From positions 536,986-600,985 of the forward strand of contig PTJY01000001.1 of NCBI GenBank assembly GCA_002937505.1: a DNA stretch of 64,000 bases, in the 5' to 3' direction. The notes beneath the pieces are model-generated. The model was not told the DNA's origin, searched no databases, and worked only from the letters and a program-made list of their open reading frames with translations. The DNA is from Alphaproteobacteria bacterium MarineAlpha12_Bin1. Its GTDB lineage: Bacteria; Pseudomonadota; Alphaproteobacteria; UBA6615. Below are positions 27,107 to 35,653 of the stretch, in pieces (position 1 is the stretch's first letter; each line of letters starts with the position of its first letter). A program made the position numbers and the translations under genes.

Positions 27107-28159
27107 TTAAGGTCTATAATCTGCAAAAACAGCACAAGAAACAAAAGCGTAAGTTTCAATAAAACTGCTTTTACTAGGCTTTCGATTTAGGGCCTCCATC
27201 GCTCCCATTAGACAAAACCAGTTAAGAAGCTCATGTTGTCCACTATTTTCAATCTCTTCGGTCTGATAGCTACGCCAAAAGTCGTAGTCTCCCAGCTTAA
27301 GGGCTTTGTATAAAGTCTTATCAGCTTGTACATCGGGCCATAGTTGATAGTTTTTTTCTGTTAGAAAAGAGTGTGACCAACTGGAGGACGCCATGAGGAC
27401 TGTCTTATAAGGGCTCTCAGCCATTATTCTTGCTGTAGCAGCTCCTACTTCCATGCAGCGAGAAGGATTAGGCGATGGAGGGTCAAGATTAACCATATTT
27501 TCTTTCATTGATAACGGAAGACGCAGGCCGCGAGCAATATTTACTCTTCGGCCATAACAATTGACGTGAAAAGGAAGTACGGGATATTTAAATCCATTTC
27601 TATCATCATCTAATAAAAGAATTGTGTTTTTAAATGAATGCCCCAGTGGGTGATGCAAGGGTTTATAGCCATAAGACATATCAAAGCCGTCTTTAATTAG
27701 CTCCTCAGTCAAATGTTTTCCTGCTTTTTGATGTCCATATATTGTATAGGCAAAATCCTCAGTCTCTGACCAAGGATTTTCCAATTGATTACTATCCGTC
27801 CAGGGAAAAATTTCTTGGTCTTGATAGGCCAGTATAGCGAAAGGAGGGATAAGGTCCTCTTGAAAGTTTTCATATTGATCATCCCCCCATATAATAATTA
27901 AATCGGGGTCAAACTCATCAATGGTCTTAAGAGTTTCCGCAAATCTTTGTTTAAATACTTTTCGTGCCTTTCCTGCAGATGAAAGTCCAAAATCTTTTCC
28001 CAACTCTTCGAGCATCTCAACCGGCCACCTAGAACTATCTTTCCATTCATCAGGCATATCTGGGTCCTGAAGTGCCATTTTAATAAACCTTGTCCAAGTT
28101 TCATCTGGCCCAAGCATTAACGGTCTATGAGTACACCCAATTCCAAGAATTTCTCCCAT
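27107..28159 (-). CDS. LigB-like class III extradiol dioxygenase family protein
   Basis: This 350-residue protein resembles the catalytic subunit family of protocatechuate 4,5-dioxygenase (LigB superfamily). These non-heme Fe(II) enzymes cleave aromatic rings next to, rather than between, hydroxyls. Supportive segments are ILGIGCTHRPLM at the N-terminus (His near residue 11), DPDLIIIWGDDQYENF with PPFAIL, GYKPLHHPLGHSFKNT, VLPFHVNCYG, and the late MASSSWSHSF. No small LigA-like subunit is adjacent. The substrate is unknown; maleylacetoacetate isomerase and glutathione transferases elsewhere in the region would fit aromatic catabolism. Confidence is moderate because the family is divergent. 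Confidence 0.75.
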   Translation of the reverse strand: MGEILGIGCTHRPLMLGPDETWTRFIKMALQDPDMPDEWKDSSRWPVEMLEELGKDFGLSSAGKARKVFKQRFAETLKTIDEFDPDLIIIWGDDQYENFQEDLIPPFAILAYQDQEIFPWTDSNQLENPWSETEDFAYTIYGHQKAGKHLTEELIKDGFDMSYGYKPLHHPLGHSFKNTILLLDDDRNGFKYPVLPFHVNCYGRRVNIARGLRLPLSMKENMVNLDPPSPNPSRCMEVGAATARIMAESPYKTVLMASSSWSHSFLTEKNYQLWPDVQADKTLYKALKLGDYDFWRSYQTEEIENSGQHELLNWFCLMGAMEALNRKPSKSSFIETYAFVSCAVFADYRP

Positions 28160-28357
28160 GGAATTCTACTCCTTAGTCTGATTAAAAGATTAATTTACAC
28201 CAATTAATAAGTCGTATCGTTTATAATAAAACTTAAAAGTCTTGCAGTGATAATAAAAAATAGCAAACTATAAACACTAAATGACACTTTAAATTCGTAA
28301 ATAACAAATTTTATCGTATCACTTTAATTTCAAGACCGCCTTCAACTGGGAAAACTC

Positions 28358-28972
28358 ATGCCTCAATTAATTCTTCACGGAAGCCCACTTAGCAACCTTG
28401 TCAGAACTTGTCTGTTAGCTCTTAATGAAAAAGATGTTGATTTTGAACATGACCCAACCGTTCCCCAAACACCAGAAGCATTGCAACGCCATCCGTGGGG
28501 AAAAATTCCTACTCTGACACATGGAGAAATCCTATTACATGAAACTCTGGCAATCATAAATTATATAGATGATTCATTCTCTGGGCGAAAACTTAAACCT
28601 AACAATCCCTCTAAACTTGCTTTAATGAATAAGTGGCTATCAATTTATCTCTGTTATATGGATAACCCAATCATAAGAGTAATAGTAATACAAAGATTGT
28701 TAAGTAAGTCTCCAGATGAAAATTTAATAAAAAACACCATTCTCGATGTAGAAAAACCTCTAAAATTACTCGATGAGTGTTTAGAAAAATCAAATTATAT
28801 TGCTGATAGTGAGGTGTCATTAGCAGACTTTCTTATCTTACCTGCGTTAGATTATTTAAAGATGACTAATGAAGGGGTTCAACTGCTTAAAGACACTAGT
28901 AACATTAACTCTTGGATTGATAGAATGATGGCAAGAGAAAGCTCTATAATTGTTTTTAAACCTAACAATTAA
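28358..28972 (+). CDS. Glutathione S-transferase family protein
   Basis: This 204-residue protein has the N-terminal thioredoxin-fold GST domain (LILHGSPLSNLVRTCLLALNEKDVDFEHDP, with the cis-Pro in KIPTLTHG and ETLAIINYIDD). The helical C-terminal domain has VSLADFLILPALDYLKM. The catalytic residue is probably a Ser in GSPLSN. It is divergent from the LigB-like gene across a 198-nt spacer. It is followed after 24 nt by the TcuA-like flavoprotein and so probably shares its transcript. The substrate is unknown. Confidence 0.87.
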   Translation: MPQLILHGSPLSNLVRTCLLALNEKDVDFEHDPTVPQTPEALQRHPWGKIPTLTHGEILLHETLAIINYIDDSFSGRKLKPNNPSKLALMNKWLSIYLCYMDNPIIRVIVIQRLLSKSPDENLIKNTILDVEKPLKLLDECLEKSNYIADSEVSLADFLILPALDYLKMTNEGVQLLKDTSNINSWIDRMMARESSIIVFKPNN

Positions 28973-28996
28973 AATAAGAAAAAAGGATATACAAAG

Positions 28997-30490
28997 TTGC
29001 CAACTAAAAAAAGCGCGCTGGAAACTAACGACCACCTTGATTACGACTTGATCGTTGTTGGTTGTGGTATAGCGGGTTTGTCAGCAGCAGTTCTGGCTCA
29101 ACAAAACGGAATTAGGGTCGCAATCATCGAACGAGCAACGAAAGATGAGCGCGGAGGCAACACAAGATATACAGAGTCATATTGGCGAATGAAATCTCGA
29201 GATTCTGTTTCAGATGACTTTGAAGAACAGCTTATTTTAAACTCAGGTGGATATCCTGATCCTGAAATAACTAAAGACGTTTTAAGATCCTACGAAAACT
29301 GGCCTTCTGTTCTAAAATCCCTCTCATTCACAGACCCAGATCTAATTTCCACCATAGCCAGTGAAGCTCCAAATGCGCTCCAGTGGTTAGAAACATTCGG
29401 TGTAAAGTTTGATTTTCTACCTAACTATTTTATTAATGAGTCCACAACACGGATGGCTCCTATTGGTGGAGGCCTAGCATTGGTAGAAGCATTGGCGACT
29501 TTTGCCGAAACTGGCCCAGGAGATGTTACAATACATTATGAGACAACTGCAAAATCTCTTATTTATGGCAGTGAAGGAGGCATAATAGGAGTAAATGCAG
29601 CTAGTAAAGGAAACAAACCACTAAAAATATTGGGAAAAGGCGTCGTGCTAGCAAGTGGAGGGTTTGAGGGTAATCCTGAAATGCAGAGCCATTATTTAGG
29701 ACCGCAGTCATTGTACATTCGCCCGGTTGCGCGCGGAGGCTATTACAATCGAGGCGAAGGAATTCGAATGGCTCTAGAGGCTGGCGGAGCACCAGCCGGA
29801 GATTATGGAAGTTTCCACGCTCAACCAATAGACCCACGTTCCGGAGAACAAGAACCTATAGTACTAACTTATACGTATGGTATTTTGGTAAACAAGCTAG
29901 CAGAGAGATTTATTGATGAAGCTCCAACGACTGTTGATGCAAGTTATGAATCAAGGACTCGAGCTATAATGCAACAACCTGAAGGAATAGCTTATGCAAT
30001 ACATGATGGACGTCTGGATGACGTTCCTAATTGGCAAAAATCAATCCGTTCAGATGTCCCACCTATTATGTCTGACACAGTTTCTAATCTTGCGTCCAAG
30101 ATAGGTCTTGATGCTAATAATTTATCCAGGACTATTAACTCGTTCAATAATTCCTGTCCTGAGCCTAGTAAATTTGACCCAATTCACGTTGATGGGCTCT
30201 CCACCACAGGTTTAAACCCCATAAAATCTAATTGGGCTAGAGCGTTAGATAGGCCCCCTTACCGGGCTTGGCCTATCATCGCTGCTAACTGCTTTACCTT
30301 CGGAGGGATTAAAGTAAATAGTAATTCCCAAGTGGTAAATATGGATGGAGAAGCAATTCCTGGCCTTTACGCGGCTGGCGAAGTTGTTGGTCTTTATTAC
30401 CGTAACTATCCTGGTTCCACTTCTGTAATGCGAGGGGCTGTTACAGGCCGTCTTGCCGCTTTAGACTTTGTTAGACAACACAACCAATAA
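28997..30490 (+). CDS. FAD-dependent dehydrogenase, TcuA/fumarate reductase-like
   Basis: This 497-residue flavoprotein is of the succinate dehydrogenase/fumarate reductase family, closest in pattern to tricarballylate dehydrogenase TcuA. The FAD site is DLIVVGCGIAGLSAAVLAQQ near residue 19, followed by IERATKDERGGNTRYTES. GKGVVLASGGFEGNPEM, the substrate-domain SFHAQPIDPRSGEQ, and the C-terminal FTFGGIKVNS and GLYAAGEVVGLYY are present. It probably starts at TTG 28997, nine bases after AAAAGGA. It has no signal peptide, so it should be cytosolic. No TcuB electron carrier is adjacent, so its electron acceptor and true substrate remain open. Confidence 0.85.
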   Translation: MPTKKSALETNDHLDYDLIVVGCGIAGLSAAVLAQQNGIRVAIIERATKDERGGNTRYTESYWRMKSRDSVSDDFEEQLILNSGGYPDPEITKDVLRSYENWPSVLKSLSFTDPDLISTIASEAPNALQWLETFGVKFDFLPNYFINESTTRMAPIGGGLALVEALATFAETGPGDVTIHYETTAKSLIYGSEGGIIGVNAASKGNKPLKILGKGVVLASGGFEGNPEMQSHYLGPQSLYIRPVARGGYYNRGEGIRMALEAGGAPAGDYGSFHAQPIDPRSGEQEPIVLTYTYGILVNKLAERFIDEAPTTVDASYESRTRAIMQQPEGIAYAIHDGRLDDVPNWQKSIRSDVPPIMSDTVSNLASKIGLDANNLSRTINSFNNSCPEPSKFDPIHVDGLSTTGLNPIKSNWARALDRPPYRAWPIIAANCFTFGGIKVNSNSQVVNMDGEAIPGLYAAGEVVGLYYRNYPGSTSVMRGAVTGRLAALDFVRQHNQ

Positions 30491-30517
30491 GGCCATTCTA
30501 CTACTTAGGAGTAAAAA

Positions 30518-31051
30518 ATGTCAGTCGCCCGTCATCCTAGACCTCCCGAACTAGAAAACTCGTCTCTGGACGAGATTATGGATAAGTATATTGCTCTCTA
30601 CACTGAACGAATACCGGATTGGGAGGCTTTCGAGGATGCAAAAACAGAGGGTTATAAGCGAGCACAGCACCGTTATATTGGCGCCGGAGGTTCAGGAAAA
30701 CATTCAGATCCTAACACTATTCCGGCTCGTGCACATACTTTATCATTAATGTATGTAGAGCCAGGACAAGGAAACGCCCCACACACGCATGAAGTAGAGG
30801 AAACATTTTTTGTTCTAAAAGGCCTGCTTGATGTTTTCGTGGAAGATACTGTTGGCAATCGAAGAGAAACACAATTGAGGCAATGGGATTGCATCTCTTG
30901 CCCACCTGGAATTATACATGGTTATCAGAATAATAGCCTAGAGCCTGTTTGGTTCCAGGTAATTCTTGGACACGGTAGACCAGATACAATGGGCTACTCT
31001 GATCAAGAGCTTTACAGACATCGAGAAGATCATCTGGGTCAAGGCAGTTAA
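30518..31051 (+). CDS. Cupin-domain protein
   Basis: This 177-residue cupin has motif 1 PGQGNAPHTHEVEETFFVLKG, giving HxH and Glu for metal, and motif 2 WDCISCPPGIIHGYQN, with the final metal His. All four usual metal ligands are therefore present, unlike the cupin at 26459. It follows the TcuA-like flavoprotein by 27 nt, with a good AGGAG site, and precedes an aldo/keto reductase on the same strand, so these probably form one operon. A dioxygenase or isomerase role is possible but not shown. Confidence 0.85.
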   Translation: MSVARHPRPPELENSSLDEIMDKYIALYTERIPDWEAFEDAKTEGYKRAQHRYIGAGGSGKHSDPNTIPARAHTLSLMYVEPGQGNAPHTHEVEETFFVLKGLLDVFVEDTVGNRRETQLRQWDCISCPPGIIHGYQNNSLEPVWFQVILGHGRPDTMGYSDQELYRHREDHLGQGS

Positions 31052-31098
31052 CTAATTAAATAATTTTTTTATGTAGAATTAACAAAAGCGAGATAAAT

Positions 31099-32103
31099 AT
31101 GTCTAATTACAGCGATCACCCAAAAAGAAAATTAGGGAATAGTGATATTGAGATGACACCTATTGGATTAGGGTGCATGTCCTTTTCAGGTGTTTACGGG
31201 CCAAGTGAAGACGAATCTGCAATCAAATTACTTCATGAAGCTATAGATGAGGGACTGGATGCAATAGACAGCTCAGACATGTATGGATGGGGGCACAATG
31301 AAGAGTTATTAGGAAAGGCTTTGGTTGGGAGACGTGATAAGGTAGTGCTTATTTCCAAATTTGGACAGGTTCAAAATCCAGATGGAGGAGCTAACTTAGT
31401 AAATGGACGCCCTGAATACGTATATCAAGCCTGTGACGCAAGTCTTAAGCGTCTCAACACTGAAGTTATAGATTTATATTTTCAGCATCGTATAGATCCT
31501 GATGTTCCAATCGAAGAAACGGTCGGCGCAATGGGACGCTTAATAGAACAAGGCAAAGTTCGCGCAATCGGTATTTGTGAAGGAAACCCTACCACAATAG
31601 AAAAAGCCCATTTATCACAGCCCCTTGCCGCAATACAGAGCGAGTTTTCGTTGCTCTATAGAGAGCAAGCTGAAGAGGCTCGTGAGATGACTCTCAAATT
31701 GGGAATATCTTTCGTAGCATACTCACCCCTTGGAAGAGGATTACTAACGAGTCATTTTCTTGATATGGATTCATTACCCAAAGATGATCCACACGCCAGA
31801 CATCCACGTTATGCAGAGGAGAATTTTACTCATAATCTTATGCTGGCAAAAAAACTAGCTGACATTGCCGTAGAGAAAGAATGTACACCGGCACAATTAT
31901 GTCTTGCTTGGTTGTTAGCCCAGGGCAAAGACTTGGTCACGATCCCGGGAACAAAAAGTAAAAGTCGTTTGGAAGAAAACATGGCCGCCTTAGACGTACG
32001 CCTTTCAAACAATGAGCTTCAGATCATATCTGAAACTGTTCCTGTCGGTTCTGCAGCAGGCACTCGCTACCCTGCAGGAGGTATGAAAGGAGTTCATATA
32101 TAG
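31099..32103 (+). CDS. Aldo/keto reductase
   Basis: This NADPH-dependent TIM-barrel oxidoreductase has 334 residues. The catalytic tetrad is visible as Asp57 and Tyr62 (DSSDMYG), Lys87 (LISKFG) and His130 (YFQHRID). GLGCMSFSGVYGP, GKVRAIGICEGN, YSPLGRGLLT and the cofactor-binding IPGTKSKSRLEENMAA place it among the AKR13-like general reductases. It is the last gene of the GST/TcuA-like/cupin/AKR run and ends at a probable bidirectional terminator. The substrate is unknown. Confidence 0.92.
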   Translation: MSNYSDHPKRKLGNSDIEMTPIGLGCMSFSGVYGPSEDESAIKLLHEAIDEGLDAIDSSDMYGWGHNEELLGKALVGRRDKVVLISKFGQVQNPDGGANLVNGRPEYVYQACDASLKRLNTEVIDLYFQHRIDPDVPIEETVGAMGRLIEQGKVRAIGICEGNPTTIEKAHLSQPLAAIQSEFSLLYREQAEEAREMTLKLGISFVAYSPLGRGLLTSHFLDMDSLPKDDPHARHPRYAEENFTHNLMLAKKLADIAVEKECTPAQLCLAWLLAQGKDLVTIPGTKSKSRLEENMAALDVRLSNNELQIISETVPVGSAAGTRYPAGGMKGVHI

Positions 32104-32139
32104 ATCCGTATCCCTCAATGAGATGAATCGTTAGTAGAA

Positions 32140-32188
32140 TAAAAATCTGAAAGTCTTTTTTAAAAATTAACAAAGAGTCAGATTTTTA
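32140..32188. terminator. Probable bidirectional terminator between convergent genes
   Basis: A perfect 11-bp inverted repeat, TAAAAATCTGA (32140-32150) and TCAGATTTTTA (32178-32188), surrounds a loop in which TCTTT and AAAGA can extend the stem. It sits exactly between the stop codons of the aldo/keto reductase and the YciI double-domain gene. U-runs on either strand are formed by the arms themselves. The low G+C of the stem makes its strength uncertain. Confidence 0.55.
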
Positions 32189-32194
32189 TGCGTT

Positions 32195-32890
32195 TCACCC
32201 TATTGCCTGTCCATATCTCCATCTTTCTATTTTGACGCTGTCAAAGACTTTCCCGTAGTTGAGTGGCTCATTAGTCCAGAACTCTTCGCAGGCTTCTAAA
32301 TTAGGATATTCTACTATCATCAAACTTCCTATAATTCCCCCCCCATCATCAGTTTGAAGTGGGCCTCTGGCAACGTATCGATCCATTACTTCTGCTTGAT
32401 ATTTGTGGTGTTCTGATGAGAAGGCGTCTCTTCTCTCATCCGCTTCAGGTCCATCAAGAGCAGTAATACAGAATTGTTGCCACCCTTTTGTTCTTGGGTA
32501 GTCTAGTTGACGTATTTCCATACTCGAAGACCATCGAATAATTTCAGTTTGACTGAAGGCACCAGCCAAATAATAAGGCTCATTTTCTAACCAAGAGCTA
32601 ACATTATTGCGATCGGGAGCATCTAATAAGGTGATGCCTCCTGTAACTTCACCTCCATCCATATTTAGTAAGGGTCCGGAAAATCGAATTTGATCGGCAT
32701 GTTTCTGTAAATAAGACAAATGTTCCTTTTTAAATTCTGATCGTACGGCCTGTCCACGAGTTAAATCAAGCTCAAAGCGTATATACCAACAAGGTGATTT
32801 TTTCATGTAATATTGCTTTAATTCTTCCTCATTTAAACCATAACGAGGGTCTCCAATTAAAGCACCTGAAGGGTTTTTAGGATCAATCAT
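32195..32890 (-). CDS. Tandem YciI-like domain protein
   Basis: This 231-residue protein carries two copies of the ferredoxin-like YciI domain, about residues 35-120 and 137-226. Each has a run of the form SEHxxYxxxxxDRxxxxGPL(Q/L)xxDGG. In the first copy this reads KEHLSYLQKHADQIRFSGPLL and in the second SEHHKYQAEVMDRYVARGPLQ, supplying the conserved His and Asp-like positions. YciI domains occur in small-molecule catabolic loci, but the reaction is unknown. The fusion replaces the usual dimer by an intramolecular pair. Its start lies at the left edge of the tandem duplication described nearby. Confidence 0.85.
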   Translation of the reverse strand: MIDPKNPSGALIGDPRYGLNEEELKQYYMKKSPCWYIRFELDLTRGQAVRSEFKKEHLSYLQKHADQIRFSGPLLNMDGGEVTGGITLLDAPDRNNVSSWLENEPYYLAGAFSQTEIIRWSSSMEIRQLDYPRTKGWQQFCITALDGPEADERRDAFSSEHHKYQAEVMDRYVARGPLQTDDGGGIIGSLMIVEYPNLEACEEFWTNEPLNYGKVFDSVKIERWRYGQAIG

Positions 32891-33563
32891 GATGTCTCAT
32901 TTTCTTGAATTTAGTATGTAGATAGATGGGTGTTGCCATGTGTAATATAGGAGTTAGCAAATTATACTAAGATAAAGTAAACCGTAAGCAAATGTTTATA
33001 AATAAAAAAACCTTTATACTTATAGGAGAAAACACAATGGCGAGACAATTTAGACGAGTAGTAACAGGCCATAACTCGGAAGGTAAATCCATAATTTTAA
33101 TGGATGGGGCTCCACCACAAATTTTAGAACCAATGCCTCAGCTTTTTTCCCATGAAATCTGGGAAACTTCTGCTCCTGCAGATAACACGGGACAAACTGA
33201 TACGGCAATACGCGACCCTAGAATTGAACCCCATGATCCAGCTGGCACAATATTCCGTTATGTCGAGTTTCCTCCTGATGAGTTGCTTCAAGATGCGGAT
33301 GTAGCAGACGCTTTTGCCCAAATGGGTAGCAGTGACGCTCACGATTCTGATTCGGATGTAGCTGGAATGCATGAAACACAAACTACAGATTACGCAATTG
33401 TTTTAGAAGGTGAAATGTGGGCTGTGATGGAAGAAGGTGAAACGAAACTCTCTGCCAATGATGTTTTAATTCAGAGAGGCACCAACCATGCTTGGTCTAA
33501 CCGCTCAGGTAAGCCTGCTTTAATGCTCTTCGTTTTAATTGGAGCAAATAAAAGAACCTGATT
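32872..33563 (+). repeat. Tandem duplication, left copy (692 bp unit)
   Basis: This unit runs from GGTTTTT at 32872 to the base before the next GGTTTTT at 33564. It includes the first codons of the YciI gene, the intergenic region and a whole cupin gene. The right copy matches it, including the complete cupin gene, except for one base change (A32882 versus C33574) and about 30 bases missing after 33606. GGTTTTT occurs at both edges and the junction, which points to a short-homology tandem duplication. Confidence 0.9.
33037..33561 (+). CDS. Cupin-domain protein, copy 1 of an identical tandem pair
   Basis: The 174-residue protein has one cupin domain in its C-terminal half: MHETQTTDYAIVLEGEMWAVMEE (His and Glu of motif 1) and DVLIQRGTNHAWSNRS (motif 2, His). 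The N-terminal half has HEIWETSAPADNTG and FRYVEFPPDE, as in a family of cupins found in aromatic and terpenoid catabolic clusters. The start ATG 33037 is eight bases after AGGAG and is preferred over an in-frame ATG at 32992. The protein is identical to that of copy 2. The function is unknown. Confidence 0.88.
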   Translation: MARQFRRVVTGHNSEGKSIILMDGAPPQILEPMPQLFSHEIWETSAPADNTGQTDTAIRDPRIEPHDPAGTIFRYVEFPPDELLQDADVADAFAQMGSSDAHDSDSDVAGMHETQTTDYAIVLEGEMWAVMEEGETKLSANDVLIQRGTNHAWSNRSGKPALMLFVLIGANKRT

Positions 33564-34233
33564 GGTTTTTAGGCTCAATCATGATGTCTCATTTTCTTGA
33601 ATTTATTATTAGGAGTTAGCAAATTATACTAAGATAAAGTAAACCGTAAGCAAATGTTTATAAATAAAAAAACCTTTATACTTATAGGAGAAAACACAAT
33701 GGCGAGACAATTTAGACGAGTAGTAACAGGCCATAACTCGGAAGGTAAATCCATAATTTTAATGGATGGGGCTCCACCACAAATTTTAGAACCAATGCCT
33801 CAGCTTTTTTCCCATGAAATCTGGGAAACTTCTGCTCCTGCAGATAACACGGGACAAACTGATACGGCAATACGCGACCCTAGAATTGAACCCCATGATC
33901 CAGCTGGCACAATATTCCGTTATGTCGAGTTTCCTCCTGATGAGTTGCTTCAAGATGCGGATGTAGCAGACGCTTTTGCCCAAATGGGTAGCAGTGACGC
34001 TCACGATTCTGATTCGGATGTAGCTGGAATGCATGAAACACAAACTACAGATTACGCAATTGTTTTAGAAGGTGAAATGTGGGCTGTGATGGAAGAAGGT
34101 GAAACGAAACTCTCTGCCAATGATGTTTTAATTCAGAGAGGCACCAACCATGCTTGGTCTAACCGCTCAGGTAAGCCTGCTTTAATGCTCTTCGTTTTAA
34201 TTGGAGCAAATAAAAGAACCTGATTGGTTTTTT
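33564..34233 (+). repeat. Tandem duplication, right copy
   Basis: This copy begins at GGTTTTT (33564), repeats the YciI start region in truncated form, and then repeats the cupin gene without visible change. Compared with the left copy it lacks about 30 bases between 33606 and the AGGAGTTAGC element. It ends at GGTTTTTT (34226-34233), after which unique sequence resumes. The small differences argue against a pure assembly artefact. Confidence 0.88.
33699..34223 (+). CDS. Cupin-domain protein, copy 2 of an identical tandem pair
   Basis: This is a second, identical 174-residue cupin protein. The ribosome site and the 45 bases before the start are also the same as in copy 1. No synonymous changes were seen, so the duplication is recent or kept homogeneous by gene conversion. 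If copy 1 is transcribed, this copy probably gives extra gene dosage. It is followed after 43 nt by the arsenosugar-type glycosyltransferase. Confidence 0.88.
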   Translation: MARQFRRVVTGHNSEGKSIILMDGAPPQILEPMPQLFSHEIWETSAPADNTGQTDTAIRDPRIEPHDPAGTIFRYVEFPPDELLQDADVADAFAQMGSSDAHDSDSDVAGMHETQTTDYAIVLEGEMWAVMEEGETKLSANDVLIQRGTNHAWSNRSGKPALMLFVLIGANKRT

Positions 34234-34266
34234 AAAGGCTATTCGCAATAAATAATTTTTAAGCTA

Positions 34267-34959
34267 ATGCCAGAAGAAATCTCCATTGGGGTTGTTATAC
34301 CTGCCTTAAATGCAGAAAAGACAATATGTACAACCATCGACTCTGTACTAAAGTTTAGTGGAGAGTTCGACATTGAGATTCTTATTGTAGATGGGGGGTC
34401 AACTGATAAAACAGTCTATCTAGCTAAAACGTACGGCATCAAAGTATTGACCTCAAAACCCAATCGCGGACAACAACTAGCACTTGGAGCCTCGATGGTA
34501 CCAGGGAATTGGATCTTTTTTTTACACTCAGACACAACGCTACTCGACGACTGGAATAGTGGAGTAACTGAATTCTTAGACTCCTTTGAAGCAAAAAGCA
34601 GTGCTGGATATTTTCTTCTTAAGTTTGATGACGAATCGTCGAAAGCCAAGAGGTTAGAGAAGTTTGTAAAATGGAGGTCTAAATTATTTGGATTGCCCTA
34701 CGGAGATCAAGGCTTACTCATAAGCCGCAGTCTCTACGAAAAAATAGGGGGATTTCGCCCTATGTTAATAATGGAAGATGTAGATATTATTAGAAGACTT
34801 AAAAAAAGAAGAACGAAGCGTATTAACGCACATCTAGAGACATCCGCAATCCGCTTTAAACGAAATGGATATCTGTTTAGATCAATTAGGAATCTTTTTT
34901 GTCTTGTGTTGTTTTATACAGGGGTTCCGCCGAAATTTATTCGCCTCATATACGGATAA
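34267..34959 (+). CDS. TIGR04283-type glycosyltransferase (family 2)
   Basis: This 230-residue GT-A enzyme has VVIPALNAEKTICTTIDSVL at the N-terminus, ILIVDGGSTDKTV, the metal-binding HSDTTL region, and LPYGDQGLLISRSLYEKIGGF with the acceptor-site MEDVDIIRRL. The pattern fits the TIGR04283 family, named for association with arsenosugar biosynthesis. The short C-terminal hydrophobic segment (LFCLVLFYTGVPP) may contact the membrane. The next gene encodes a TIGR04282-type protein, the usual partner. No arsM or radical-SAM arsS gene is visible, so an arsenic role is not established here. Confidence 0.85.
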   Translation: MPEEISIGVVIPALNAEKTICTTIDSVLKFSGEFDIEILIVDGGSTDKTVYLAKTYGIKVLTSKPNRGQQLALGASMVPGNWIFFLHSDTTLLDDWNSGVTEFLDSFEAKSSAGYFLLKFDDESSKAKRLEKFVKWRSKLFGLPYGDQGLLISRSLYEKIGGFRPMLIMEDVDIIRRLKKRRTKRINAHLETSAIRFKRNGYLFRSIRNLFCLVLFYTGVPPKFIRLIYG

Positions 34960-34966
34960 ACATAAC

Positions 34967-35602
34967 TTGATTAAAAACCTTATTCTCTTTGCTCGCCAGC
35001 CAAAATTAGGAGAAGCAAAACGACGATTGGCAAAAGATATCGGATATGTTGCTGCACACAATTTCTATAGGTCAAACCTTACGACGATGGCGTGGAAACT
35101 TGGCAACGACCCCAGGTGGAGAACTTCTTTATTTGCTAGTCCAGACCAGTCAGCATCAAATAGAAAAGTCTGGCCAGTCCCTTCTAAAATATCGATTATG
35201 AAGCAAGGTGAAGGGGATATCGGACATAGAATGTATAGAGCTTTTAAATCATTTCCTCATGAACCTTGTGTAATAATAGGATGTGATATTCCTGAGGTAA
35301 ATCGAAACGACATACTAATAGCTTTTCGCTCTCTACAAAAAAATAAACTTGTATTCGGGCCGGCTTCAGATGGAGGCTTTTGGCTAATAGGTGTAAAAAA
35401 CCCCACCATTATTAGTGAAAAAATATTTAGTGAAGTTAGATGGTCAACTCCCAATGCCTTAAATGATACTTTATCTAATTTACCAAAAAACTTTCCTATA
35501 AATTTTGTAAGAGAGCTTTCAGATATAGATCATGGAAGCTCATGGCACAGATGGAAGATTCGAAAACATTCACACAAAATTGGATTGGAATGTTTCCCCT
35601 AA
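34967..35602 (+). CDS. TIGR04282-type (DUF2064) glycosyltransferase-like protein
   Basis: The protein of about 211 residues belongs to the DUF2064/TIGR04282 family of GT-A-like nucleotidyl-sugar proteins. It has LILFARQPKLGEAKRRLA at the N-terminus, QGEGDIGHRMYRAF, IGCDIPEVNRNDI (DxD-like) and FGPASDGGFWLIGV. The start is taken at TTG 34967, eight bases after the previous stop, because family members begin with this strand; a longer frame from ATG 34865 would overlap the preceding gene by about 95 nt. Its coupling with the TIGR04283 gene is typical. The actual product sugar is unknown. Confidence 0.82.
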   Translation: MIKNLILFARQPKLGEAKRRLAKDIGYVAAHNFYRSNLTTMAWKLGNDPRWRTSLFASPDQSASNRKVWPVPSKISIMKQGEGDIGHRMYRAFKSFPHEPCVIIGCDIPEVNRNDILIAFRSLQKNKLVFGPASDGGFWLIGVKNPTIISEKIFSEVRWSTPNALNDTLSNLPKNFPINFVRELSDIDHGSSWHRWKIRKHSHKIGLECFP

Positions 35603-35653
35603 AAGCTTTTGAATAAAAAAATAACCGTACAACTCGAGTCAGGAAGAACGAAT

